Notes under the pieces: model-generated
What the model was told of the DNA's origin: nothing
Seen by the model: the letters and a program-made list of their open reading frames with translations, nothing else
Databases searched by the model: none
Made by a program: the position numbers and the translations under genes
Origin: Gottfriedia acidiceleris
GTDB taxonomy: Bacteria > Bacillota > Bacilli > Bacillales > Bacillaceae_G
Direction of reading: 5' to 3'
NCBI RefSeq assembly: GCF_023115465.1
Contig: NZ_CP096034.1
Span: 434,001-498,000, forward strand
Length of the DNA: 64,000 nucleotides
Part shown: one piece after another, positions 1 through 6,940 of the stretch
How the letters are laid out: each line of letters begins with the position of its first letter
Position numbering within the stretch: position 1 is the stretch's first letter

Positions 1-545
1 TAACAAGTATCTACTCTTGGAGTGTTGTAATCATTGCAATTATTTCAGTCTTATATATTAGCGCAACATTTTTAACCTATTACGCAAGTAAAGCGAAAGA
101 TGAAAGTGCGTTAGCAATATTAAGACAATATGCTTTATTCTGGACCGTTCCAACAATCCTATCAAGCTTTCTTATATTTGTAGGATTAAGAGATAATAAT
201 GTTAGATTTTATGAAAATATCGTTAATCATTATTGGTGGATGTTTTTATTATCATTAGTTTGTTTTCTAATAGCATCTTCATTAATTTTACTAAAACGAA
301 ATTACGGAACAGCCTTTCTATTTGTAATGCTTCAATTCTTCTTTGCATTTTTCGGCTATGGAGCAGCGCACTTGCCATATATATTAGATCCATATATTAC
401 GATATACAATGGCTATACCAATCAAACATCCGGTACGATGCTAGTAACTGTATTTGTCTTAGGGTTACTACTTTTAGTCCCATCGCTATTGTTCTTATTT
501 AAACTATTTTTATTTGATGCTGAGTATGTTCAAGGCAAAAAGTAA
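1..545 (+). CDS. cydB: Cytochrome bd ubiquinol oxidase subunit II (partial, 5' end outside window)
   Basis: The frame is open from the left edge (first full codon at base 3) to TAA at 543-545, giving about the last 180 residues. Hydrophobic helices alternate with short polar loops, and the stretch LRDNNVRFYENIVNHYWW before the penultimate helices resembles the C-terminal half of CydB/YthB proteins. The family is the quinol oxidase subunit that pairs with CydA in the membrane. A short membrane peptide follows 15 bases downstream, as in several bd oxidase operons. The family call rests on overall pattern and helix layout, since the N-terminal two thirds cannot be seen. Confidence 0.8.
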   Translation, partial: TSIYSWSVVIIAIISVLYISATFLTYYASKAKDESALAILRQYALFWTVPTILSSFLIFVGLRDNNVRFYENIVNHYWWMFLLSLVCFLIASSLILLKRNYGTAFLFVMLQFFFAFFGYGAAHLPYILDPYITIYNGYTNQTSGTMLVTVFVLGLLLLVPSLLFLFKLFLFDAEYVQGKK

Positions 546-560
546 AGTGGGGGAGATGAA

Positions 561-659
561 ATGCACTCTTCTAATAAACATGAAAAGCGGCTTGTTCTTT
601 TGTGTTTTATTGTAGCTTTTATTATGGGATTATCTTTTATTAGTAAATTTTTTCATTGA
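561..659 (+). CDS. 32-residue single-helix membrane peptide, possible bd oxidase small subunit
   Basis: ATG at 561 follows a GGGGGAGATGAA ribosome site directly behind cydB. The product begins MHSSNKHEKR, then has one hydrophobic helix (about residues 11-30) and ends KFFH. Size, position and single helix resemble CydX/CydS-type accessory subunits of cytochrome bd oxidases, which sit against the catalytic subunits and stabilise haem. I cannot confirm homology by sequence. A strong terminator follows 14 bases after the stop, so this is the last gene of the operon. Confidence 0.7.
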   Translation: MHSSNKHEKRLVLLCFIVAFIMGLSFISKFFH

Positions 660-672
660 ATAATGAGTGGAG

Positions 673-701
673 AGGCGCCTATTTATTGAGGCGCCTTTTT
701 T
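673..701 (+). terminator. Rho-independent terminator of the cyd operon
   Basis: Two copies of the self-complementary octamer AGGCGCCT separated by eight bases form a perfect stem, followed by a run of T. Confidence 0.9.
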
Positions 702-726
702 AGAATAAAGGAAGAGGTAGGGGAGA

Positions 727-838
727 ACTACAAATAAATTTTATGGAAGTCCATTAAAGCGACGGGGTGCAAATAAATTTTATATAACTGCAAATAAACT
801 GATGAAACTGCAAATAAAAAAGGTGAATCTGCAATTAA
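727..838 (+). repeat. Cluster of short TGCAAATAAA-type direct repeats
   Basis: Between the cyd terminator and the amino acid transporter, ACAAATAAA, GCAAATAAATTTTAT, CTGCAAATAAACTG, CTGCAAATAAAAAA and CTGCAATTAA recur at irregular 16-45 base spacing. No reading frame is conserved. Nothing else is visible between 702 and 941. Confidence 0.55.
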
Positions 839-941
839 CATGCTATATTCACCTGGAATTATGTTCGAATTATTTAGATAGATAGAAAAAAGAGGGGAAT
901 CTAAGCAAATATTTTAAAATATAACCTAGTTTCCGCTATAT

Positions 942-1595
942 TCATGCACTTTCTAAAACTTTTCCTTCTTTTACAAGTAGCGTCCGAGTTGAAACATTAT
1001 TTGCGAATTCCATGTCGTGAGTAATGACAAGAATGCTCATTCCATCATTTGCTAATTTTTTCATAATCTCAGCAATTCCGTTCGATAGTTCAGGATCCAG
1101 TGCTGAAGTAGGTTCATCAAAGCAAAGAATTTTTGGCTGTAGTGCACACGCTCTAGCGATAGCTACACGTTGCTGCTGGCCACCGGATAACTCGTTTGGT
1201 AATGAATTTGCTTTATCACTTAGACCAACTTGTTTTAATAAATCCATTGCTCTTTTTGTAGCTTCTTCTTTATTCATACCTAATACAAGAGTAGGGGCTT
1301 CAATGATATTTTCAATTACTGTTTTATGTGGGAATAAATTATAGTTTTGAAAAACGAGGCCAACGTTTTTTCTTACATTTAAAAGATCTTTTTTAGATTT
1401 TATCATTTGGCCATCTATTTCAATTGATCCACCATCGAAGCTTTCTAAGCCATTAATACAACGAAGTATAGTCGTTTTACCTGCTCCTGATTGTCCTAGT
1501 AGAGTAACGATTTCTCCTTTATTAACTTCAAAAGAGACTTCATTTAATACAGTTTGTTTATTAAATTGTTTTGTTAAGTTGTTTACTTTTAACAT
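942..1595 (-). CDS. Polar amino acid ABC transporter, ATP-binding subunit
   Basis: Cytoplasmic ATPase of the GlnQ/ArtM type that drives the permease encoded just upstream. Walker A GQSGAGKTT lies at residues 34-42, then the Q-loop (VFQNYNLF), signature LSGGQQQR, Walker B with ILCFDEPTSALDPE, and the switch histidine in VITHDMEF. At 217 residues it is somewhat shorter than the usual 240 and ends soon after the switch region. It is the last gene of a three-gene minus-strand operon under a T-box leader, with 13 bases between it and the permease. Confidence 0.93.
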   Translation of the reverse strand: MLKVNNLTKQFNKQTVLNEVSFEVNKGEIVTLLGQSGAGKTTILRCINGLESFDGGSIEIDGQMIKSKKDLLNVRKNVGLVFQNYNLFPHKTVIENIIEAPTLVLGMNKEEATKRAMDLLKQVGLSDKANSLPNELSGGQQQRVAIARACALQPKILCFDEPTSALDPELSNGIAEIMKKLANDGMSILVITHDMEFANNVSTRTLLVKEGKVLESA

Positions 1596-1608
1596 TTTTA
1601 GTCTCTCC

Positions 1609-2250
1609 TTATTTATAATATGAATATCGATTTTCTAATCGTTTAAATAAATTCGTTAAGATTGCTGTTAGTAATAGATAAATAATACCAACGAAAACCA
1701 GGGGTATTAGTGATGCGCTTGTATTTGATGCGATTTTAGCTACTCGAAGCATATCATCAAGTCCAACAACATATACAAGAGCTGAATCTTTTACTAGAGT
1801 AATTACTTCGTTTGAAACAGGAGGTAATACTTTTTTAGTCATTTGAGGCAGAATAATTCTTTTAAAAGTTTGACTGCGACTCAATCCTAAAACCTCTGCT
1901 GCTTCATATTGACCTTTATCCACTGATTGGATACCAGCTCTGAATATTTCTCCAAAATAAGCTGCATAATTAAGTGCAAATGCAATAATAACGGTTGTAA
2001 AACGGTCAAAGACAATTCCGACTAATGGTAAACCAAAAAAGATAAAGATTAATTGTAAAAGTAGAGGTGTACCACGCATTAATAAAATATAAGAACTAAT
2101 AATTGATTTGATAGCTGTAATATTCGAAAGTCTTCCTAGTGCAATGATGATTCCAAGTGGAATTGCTAACGCTAGAGTAATTAGGAAAACCTCTAGCGTT
2201 ACTTTTAATCCATCAAGCATGGAAGGTAATAAAGATGTAATTTGTTCCAT
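1609..2250 (-). CDS. Polar amino acid ABC transporter, permease subunit (HisM/ArtQ family)
   Basis: Integral membrane subunit of 213 residues, normal for this family. About five hydrophobic helices are visible. The EAA loop that docks the ATPase reads QYEAAEVLGLSRSQTFKRI near residue 130. It forms the channel for the lipoprotein-captured amino acid. The gene lies between binding-protein and ATPase genes with short gaps, so they are almost certainly co-transcribed from the T-box-controlled promoter near 3470. Confidence 0.92.
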   Translation of the reverse strand: MEQITSLLPSMLDGLKVTLEVFLITLALAIPLGIIIALGRLSNITAIKSIISSYILLMRGTPLLLQLIFIFFGLPLVGIVFDRFTTVIIAFALNYAAYFGEIFRAGIQSVDKGQYEAAEVLGLSRSQTFKRIILPQMTKKVLPPVSNEVITLVKDSALVYVVGLDDMLRVAKIASNTSASLIPLVFVGIIYLLLTAILTNLFKRLENRYSYYK

Positions 2251-2266
2251 GATTGTAAGCTCCTTT

Positions 2267-3043
2267 TTATTTCAATGTACCGAACCATTTTTTATAAATT
2301 TTGTCGTAAGTACCATCTTTTTTCATAGCACTAATTTCTTTGTTAATTTTTTTAAGTAAATCAGCATCATCTTTTCTAACGCCAATCCCATATTCTTCTT
2401 CACCAAAGTTTTCTTCTAAAATTTTGTATTTGTTTTGGCCTCTTTTGTTCATGTAATATCTAGCTAATGTTTCATCCGCTACAACCACATCTACACGTTT
2501 TGATTCTAAGTCCATTAGAGCTTGGTTGTTATTTTCATATAATACAGGTTTACTCCCGTTAAAGGATTGTACTAAGTTTTTATCTTTATTAACTGCATCT
2601 AAAGAACTTGATCCTTCTTGAATCCCAACATTTTTACCTTTTAAATCTGATTTTGTTTTAATTTTTGAATTTGCTAGGGTGATAATAACTTGTCTATTTT
2701 TTAAATATGCATTTGTGAAATTTACTTTTTTCTTACGCTCATCTGTAATTGAATAGCCGTTCCAAATTGCATCAATATTTCCTGATTTTAATTCAGTCTC
2801 TTTCATTGACCAATCAATTGGTTGGAAAGTTACCTTCATATTTTCACGTTTAAATACTTCTTTTGCTAAATCGATATCAAAACCTACAACCTTACCTTTA
2901 TCATCTTTAAAACCCATTGGAACGAAAGTATCATCTAATCCAACGACTACTTCGTTTGCATTTCGTTTTTCTTTTCCACAACCAGTTACAACTAATATTG
3001 AAATCATACAAATGATCATTGCTGACATTAATTTTTTATTCAT
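2267..3043 (-). CDS. Amino acid ABC transporter, substrate-binding lipoprotein
   Basis: 258 residues. A lipoprotein signal peptide ends in the lipobox VVTGC (lipidated Cys22), followed by a family 3 solute-binding fold; GVRKDDADLLKKINKEI near the C-terminus is typical of glutamine/arginine/histidine binders. It would be anchored outside the membrane and hand the amino acid to the permease. It is first in its operon, directly behind the T-box leader. Substrate cannot be read from the protein; the leader's apparent specifier codon favours histidine (see the T-box entry). Confidence 0.92.
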   Translation of the reverse strand: MNKKLMSAMIICMISILVVTGCGKEKRNANEVVVGLDDTFVPMGFKDDKGKVVGFDIDLAKEVFKRENMKVTFQPIDWSMKETELKSGNIDAIWNGYSITDERKKKVNFTNAYLKNRQVIITLANSKIKTKSDLKGKNVGIQEGSSSLDAVNKDKNLVQSFNGSKPVLYENNNQALMDLESKRVDVVVADETLARYYMNKRGQNKYKILEENFGEEEYGIGVRKDDADLLKKINKEISAMKKDGTYDKIYKKWFGTLK

Positions 3044-3078
3044 TTTACTCTCTCCCTTAAAATATTCTTGAAAAACAA

Positions 3079-3434
3079 AAAACTCCCGTCCTCTAGCTAT
3101 ATGAAATAGCTAGAGGACGGGAGTATTACTCACGTGGTTCCACCTCTATTTATTGATACCTCACGATACCAACCTCTTCAAGTGCAGCAATTAAGCTATA
3201 CTCTAGCACGATAACGGGTGCAGGGAATCCGGAAACAGTCTACTACCAAAAAGGGTTCGGTGCTCAGCTCAGAGATGTGTTCAAAATATTGTCTTACGCC
3301 CCTCGCACCAACCGGGAACTCTCTGTTTAAGAACTTAATATTTTTACTATTTCTCATCAATGCTTTTAAAATTAAATTTTCAAATATGTTCAATACTGCA
3401 GTTTTTATAAAATCAAACTAGTTTGCTTTGCGAT
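3079..3434 (-). promoter_or_regulatory. T-box leader (tRNA-sensing riboswitch) of the amino acid transporter
   Basis: Read on the minus strand, Stem I elements AGTA, AGAGAG and GGTTGGTGCGAGG (3330-3300) are followed by the specifier region GAACACATCTCTGAGC (3282-3267). The T-box motif AGGTGGAACCACG lies at 3147-3135. A long GC-rich terminator hairpin with both arms of CTAGAGGACGGGAG type ends in T at about 3079. By analogy with GAA-NNN-ATC alignments the specifier is CAC (His) at 3279-3277; ACA (Thr), one base earlier, is the alternative. Uncharged tRNA would pair here and favour antitermination into the transporter genes. Confidence 0.95.
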
Positions 3435-3440
3435 GAACAA

Positions 3441-3470
3441 ATAATATTACAGATGACAAACAACTGTCAA
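3441..3470 (-). promoter_or_regulatory. SigA-type promoter of the T-box operon
   Basis: On the minus strand TTGACA (3470-3465) is followed after 18 bases by TATTAT (3446-3441), placing the start just ahead of Stem I. Confidence 0.75.
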
Positions 3471-3668
3471 CAAATTTTATTTAAAAAAACTTTGATTTTG
3501 TCAAAACTTGGGTAGGAAATTTCTCGGGAAATATGGAAAATTGTCGATTGAATGCTGATAAAACTGCTTGGGATTGTAAAATATTATCAATTCACAAAAA
3601 TAACATATACTTTATAAATTTCGATTACAAATTATGAAAATTAAGATTGAGAGGGATATCACTGGTTC

Positions 3669-3806
3669 TAAGCAATTAAATAAGCCGAGATGGTTTTATC
3701 TAGTTATATCATAAGAAGTAGCCCATGCCAGGTCAAAGCATAGGGTCTATTTTTTTTTGTTGCGTTGATCGTACTAACTACTAATTGAATCAATGCAACG
3801 ACAAAG
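3669..3806 (-). pseudogene. Decayed copy of the type I toxin locus (3' half with antitoxin-like hairpin)
   Basis: This segment matches 3927-4064 almost base for base, including AAGCCGAGATGGTTTTATCTA, the hairpin near GTAGCCCATGC, and the coding stretch for ALIQLVVS.INATKK. The toxin's first codons, ribosome site and 5' leader are missing, and the homopolymer at the end of the frame is changed so that the frame runs past the old stop. On the plus strand the GCCCATGC/GCATAGGGT hairpin followed by T is intact, so an antisense RNA could still be made here. Confidence 0.7.
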
Positions 3807-3891
3807 CGATAGATATAAGAATTTTCTTAGATTTAACAAAAAATTCATGCGATTAAAGTATAACTAAAGAATCGTATGATATAATAAACAT

Positions 3892-4017
3892 ATATAAAAA
3901 AAGAACGAGTGCGCTAACACTCGTTCTAGGCAACTAAATAAGCCGAGATGGTTTTATCTAAGTAAATCAAAGAAGTAGCCCATGCCGAGCGAAAGCATAG
4001 GGGCTATTTCTTTTTTG
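3892..4017 (+). ncRNA. Predicted antisense antitoxin RNA of the type I system
   Basis: A plus-strand transcript is inferred from the TATGATATAAT block at 3875-3885 and a strong plus-strand terminator at 3976-4017 (TAGCCCATGC with GCATAGGGGCTA, then a T-rich tract). It would be about 125 bases and fully antisense to the 3' end of the toxin mRNA, including its last codon. This convergent, 3'-overlapping arrangement is that of the bsrG/SR4 family. The start site and the -35 element are uncertain. Confidence 0.65.
3902..3933 (-). terminator. Terminator of the toxin mRNA
   Basis: On the minus strand AGAACGAGTG and CACTCGTTCT form a perfect stem around TTAGCG, followed by six T. Confidence 0.88.
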
Positions 4018-4108
4018 TTGCGTTAATCATACTAACTACTAATTGGATCAATGCAACGACAAAGGTCATTGCGATGAAGAGTAGAGTAAGTATTTCAAGT
4101 GTTTGCAT
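4004..4108 (-). CDS. Type I toxin: 34-residue holin-like membrane peptide
   Basis: ATG at 4108 is preceded by the very strong site AAAGGAGGTGCTGCCA. The peptide starts MQTLEILTLLFIAMTFVVAL, continues with a second half of the same helix (IQLVVSMI) and ends in a Lys-rich tail (NATKKK). This is the layout of the TxpA/BsrG/'putative holin-like toxin' peptides, which insert in the cell membrane. The stop codon lies inside the antitoxin terminator hairpin. The leader pairs with the mRNA's own 3' end (see findings), as in regulated type I toxins. Family match is by pattern; toxicity is inferred. Confidence 0.85.
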   Translation of the reverse strand: MQTLEILTLLFIAMTFVVALIQLVVSMINATKKK

Positions 4109-4399
4109 TGGCAGCACCTCCTTTCTACAAGAATGCGTAGAAAAGAAGATAAAACCAATTCCCCTATGCTATTCAATTGCCTAATCTTATTATAATAAAA
4201 TAATTATAATGAAACTGTGGTTGTAATTATAAAATTTAAACAAATTCATGAAGTTTTAGAATGATTACAATTCTGTTCGGTTGGTAAAAATTGAACAGAG
4301 TGTTGAAATATTAATATCTTAAAAATTATTGTATGATAGGATTATAGTTTTTTTAGAGCGAAAAATATGGATATAGATAATGAAAAGTAGGAGAGTAGA

Positions 4400-5281
4400 A
4401 TGAGAAAATTTAAGAAAGTTTATATAGAGATTACAAATATATGTAATTTGAAGTGTAATTTTTGTCCGAGCCCAACGTTGGAGAGACCGTTGAAGTTTTT
4501 GGACGAGAAAGCATTTACTCATGTTGTAAATTCGGTTAAACCTTATACGGATCATATTTATTTTCATTTGATGGGTGAGCCATTTTTAAATACAAAGCTC
4601 GGTAGATTTTTGGATATTAGTCATGAAAATGGTTTGAAGGTTAACATAACAACGAATGGTACGTTAATTAATAAAGTAAAGGATTTATTAATTGAATCCA
4701 AAGGTTTAAGACAAATCAATTTTTCACTTCATAGTTTTGAGGCAAATGATTTAACAAAGGATTTGCACGATTACGTTGAAAATATTACGAACTTCATTAA
4801 TGAAGCGAATGAAAAAAGTGATATGATTTGTGCAATTAGGCTTTGGAATATGGATAGTGAAGAGTTAAGAGCAAGTAACTCACTGAATATTGATATATTA
4901 AATTTACTTGAGGAAAAACTAAACTTAGATTTTTCTTTAAGTGAAAGACTTCAGGAAACACATAATATTAAACTGCGCGATAAAATTTATTTAAATATGG
5001 CAGAAAAGTTCCAATGGCCAGACATGGGGAATGATATCATCGATGAAAATGTATTCTGCTATGGGTTAAGGGATCAGATCGGTGTATTAGTTGATGGAAC
5101 AGTAGTACCATGTTGTTTAGATAGCGAAGGGAAGATTCCGTTAGGGAATATTTATGAGACATCATTAGAAGATATTTTAAATTCTGAACGTGCAAGAGCA
5201 ATTTATGATGGTTTCTCAAGACGGTGTGCGGTGGAAGAATTATGCAAAAGATGCGGTTATGCAAAACGACATAAAAAGTAA
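4400..5281 (+). CDS. Radical SAM protein with SPASM-type C-terminal domain
   Basis: 293 residues. The N-terminal CNLKCNFC motif (Cys15, Cys19, Cys22) binds the S-adenosylmethionine [4Fe-4S] cluster, and MGEPFLN is the usual GGEP-like motif. The C-terminus has CYGLRDQIGVLVDGTVVPCC and a later CAVEELCKRCGY, a Cys-rich SPASM-like region for extra clusters. Such enzymes often modify peptides, but no precursor peptide or maturase partner is visible next to it, so the substrate is unknown. ATG at 4400 follows GTAGGAGAGTAG. The gene stands alone with its own terminator. Confidence 0.85.
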   Translation: MRKFKKVYIEITNICNLKCNFCPSPTLERPLKFLDEKAFTHVVNSVKPYTDHIYFHLMGEPFLNTKLGRFLDISHENGLKVNITTNGTLINKVKDLLIESKGLRQINFSLHSFEANDLTKDLHDYVENITNFINEANEKSDMICAIRLWNMDSEELRASNSLNIDILNLLEEKLNLDFSLSERLQETHNIKLRDKIYLNMAEKFQWPDMGNDIIDENVFCYGLRDQIGVLVDGTVVPCCLDSEGKIPLGNIYETSLEDILNSERARAIYDGFSRRCAVEELCKRCGYAKRHKK

Positions 5282-5293
5282 TTTTTGGTAAAA

Positions 5294-5328
5294 AGCGCTT
5301 TCTTTTTAAAAGAAAGTGCTTTCTTATT
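5294..5328 (+). terminator. Terminator after the radical SAM gene
   Basis: AGCGCTTTCTTTT pairs with AAAAGAAAGTGCT (one G-U pair), followed by TTCTTATTT. Confidence 0.8.
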
Positions 5329-5414
5329 TAAAATCGAAAAAAAGCTATATTAATCCTTAAAATTTTATAGTAGTATAGTTTAGTCTGTTTAAAATTTTAG
5401 GAGGATTTACATCA

Positions 5415-6029
5415 ATGAAAGAAGTACAACAAATTAAAATAACTACTGCAGATCCATCTGCAATTGGTTTATTCGGTTTAGCGATGGTAACGCTTGTTGC
5501 CTCAACACAAAAATTAGGAATTACTGATGGTGTTTCATTAGTATTACCGTGGGCAATTTTTTTAGGTGCTATTGCACAATTATTTGCTAGTATCCAGGAT
5601 TTTAAACATAATAATGTATTTGGAGCAACAGCATTTGGAGCATATGCCTTCTTTTGGTTAGCTGTTGGGACTACTTGGTTAATCCAATTAGGTGTTTTTG
5701 GAGAAGCTTTAATGAAAGCTGCTGATGTTAAACAACTTGGTTTTGCATTTGTAGGATATTTAATCTTTTCAATTTTTATGACAATTGGTGCAATGGAAAC
5801 GCATAAGGTATTATTTATTATTTTTGTATTAATTGATTGTTTATTTATTGGATTATCATTAAGCACATTAGGATTTATGGAAGAAGCTACACATACTTTT
5901 GCAGCATATAGTGAATTAGGAATAGCTATTATGTCATTTTATGGGTCGGCTGCAGCTGTATTGAATAGTCACTTTGGAAGAGAATTCTTACCTGTAGGGA
6001 AACCTTTTGGGATTTTTAAAGCGAAATAA
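5415..6029 (+). CDS. Acetate uptake transporter, GPR1/FUN34/SatP (YaaH) family
   Basis: 204 residues with six evenly spaced hydrophobic helices, the normal size of the family. The signature near the N-terminus reads ADPSAIGLFGLA in place of the usual NPAPLGL, and the second helix contains the conserved QLFASIQDFKHNNVFGATAF region. The protein would import acetate or succinate across the cell membrane. ATG at 5415 follows TTTTAGGAGGATT. Two copies of the palindrome TTAAAATTTTA lie just upstream (5357 and 5389) and may be operator sites. The gene is monocistronic. Confidence 0.9.
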   Translation: MKEVQQIKITTADPSAIGLFGLAMVTLVASTQKLGITDGVSLVLPWAIFLGAIAQLFASIQDFKHNNVFGATAFGAYAFFWLAVGTTWLIQLGVFGEALMKAADVKQLGFAFVGYLIFSIFMTIGAMETHKVLFIIFVLIDCLFIGLSLSTLGFMEEATHTFAAYSELGIAIMSFYGSAAAVLNSHFGREFLPVGKPFGIFKAK

Positions 6030-6066
6030 AAGATCTTAAATTAATTTTTAGACTTTGTCTATACAC

Positions 6067-6100
6067 AAAAACCTTTACCATTGGAGTAAAGGTTTTTTTT
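6067..6100 (+). terminator. Terminator after the acetate transporter
   Basis: AAAACCTTTAC and GTAAAGGTTTT form the stem, followed by T. Confidence 0.88.
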
Positions 6101-6185
6101 ATAAATAGTTGTATAGTTTAGTTGGAAATGACAGATGATAATATCGTGCTTTTTAAAAGGTAAAGAATGAAAGGTGGAAATTCGT

Positions 6186-6821
6186 TTGACAACACTATTG
6201 TATATCACAGCACATCCTCACGATAAGTCTACTTCATACAGTATGGCGGTTGGTGATGCTTTTATCGAGAGTTATAAAGCCACACATCCTAATGATCAAG
6301 TAGTACATATTGACCTTTATAAAGAAACGATTCCTCATATTGATGCTGAAGTGTTTGCAGGTTGGGGGAAACTTCAATCTGGAGGATCTTTTGATACACT
6401 TTCTTCAGATGAGCAATCAAAAGTAGGAAGATTAAATGAGATTGTAACTCAATTTGCTGAAGCAGATAAATATGTATTTGTAACACCTTTATGGAACTTT
6501 TTATTCCCCCCAATTATGAAAAACTATATTGATGCAATTTGCGTTGCTGGTAAAACTTTCAAATATACTTCTAATGGTCCTCAAGGATTATTAGGTGGTA
6601 AAAAAGCATTGCATATCCAAGCACGTGGTGGGGTTTATTCAGAAGGTCCAGCTGCAGGCCTTGAAATGGGACATCGCTATATTGGAGTGATAATGGGCTT
6701 CTTAGGTGTTCAAGACTTTAATGGAATTTTTGTAGAAGGTCAAAATCAATTCCCAGACCGAGCACAGGAAATTAAAGAACAAGCAATTCAAAAAGCTAAG
6801 GAAACTGCAAAAGATTTTTAA
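6186..6821 (+). CDS. azoR: FMN-dependent NADH-azoreductase
   Basis: A flavodoxin-fold quinone/azo reductase that reduces quinones and azo dyes with NADH. The N-terminus [20 protein letters not shown] is the family start, and [19 protein letters not shown] plus [11 protein letters not shown] form the flavin pocket. I chose TTG at 6186 because AAAGGTGG lies nine bases before it and the resulting 211 residues match the family length; an in-frame GTG at 6174 would overlap that ribosome site. Monocistronic, followed by a bidirectional terminator. Confidence 0.92.
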   Translation: MTTLLYITAHPHDKSTSYSMAVGDAFIESYKATHPNDQVVHIDLYKETIPHIDAEVFAGWGKLQSGGSFDTLSSDEQSKVGRLNEIVTQFAEADKYVFVTPLWNFLFPPIMKNYIDAICVAGKTFKYTSNGPQGLLGGKKALHIQARGGVYSEGPAAGLEMGHRYIGVIMGFLGVQDFNGIFVEGQNQFPDRAQEIKEQAIQKAKETAKDF

Positions 6822-6828
6822 TATGTTT

Positions 6829-6869
6829 AGAACAAAAAAACTCACTTTTTTGGTGAGTTTTTTTGTTCT
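6829..6869. terminator. Bidirectional terminator between azoR and the kinase
   Basis: AGAACAAAAAAACTCAC pairs with GTGAGTTTTTTTGTTCT, flanked by A and T tracts, so it can serve both converging genes. Confidence 0.85.
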
Positions 6870-6940
6870 GACAAGGAATTTCCTGTGCTGAGTAACTAAA
6901 TTACAAAAATTAGCGCATATATATGTTTGTGGTTTTTCCT

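Noticed and set aside
3196-3393. 65-codon minus-strand frame beginning MNIFENLILKALMRNSKN
   Set aside because: It lies wholly inside the T-box leader; the frame is a by-product of conserved RNA elements such as AGAGAG and GGTTGGTGCGAGG.
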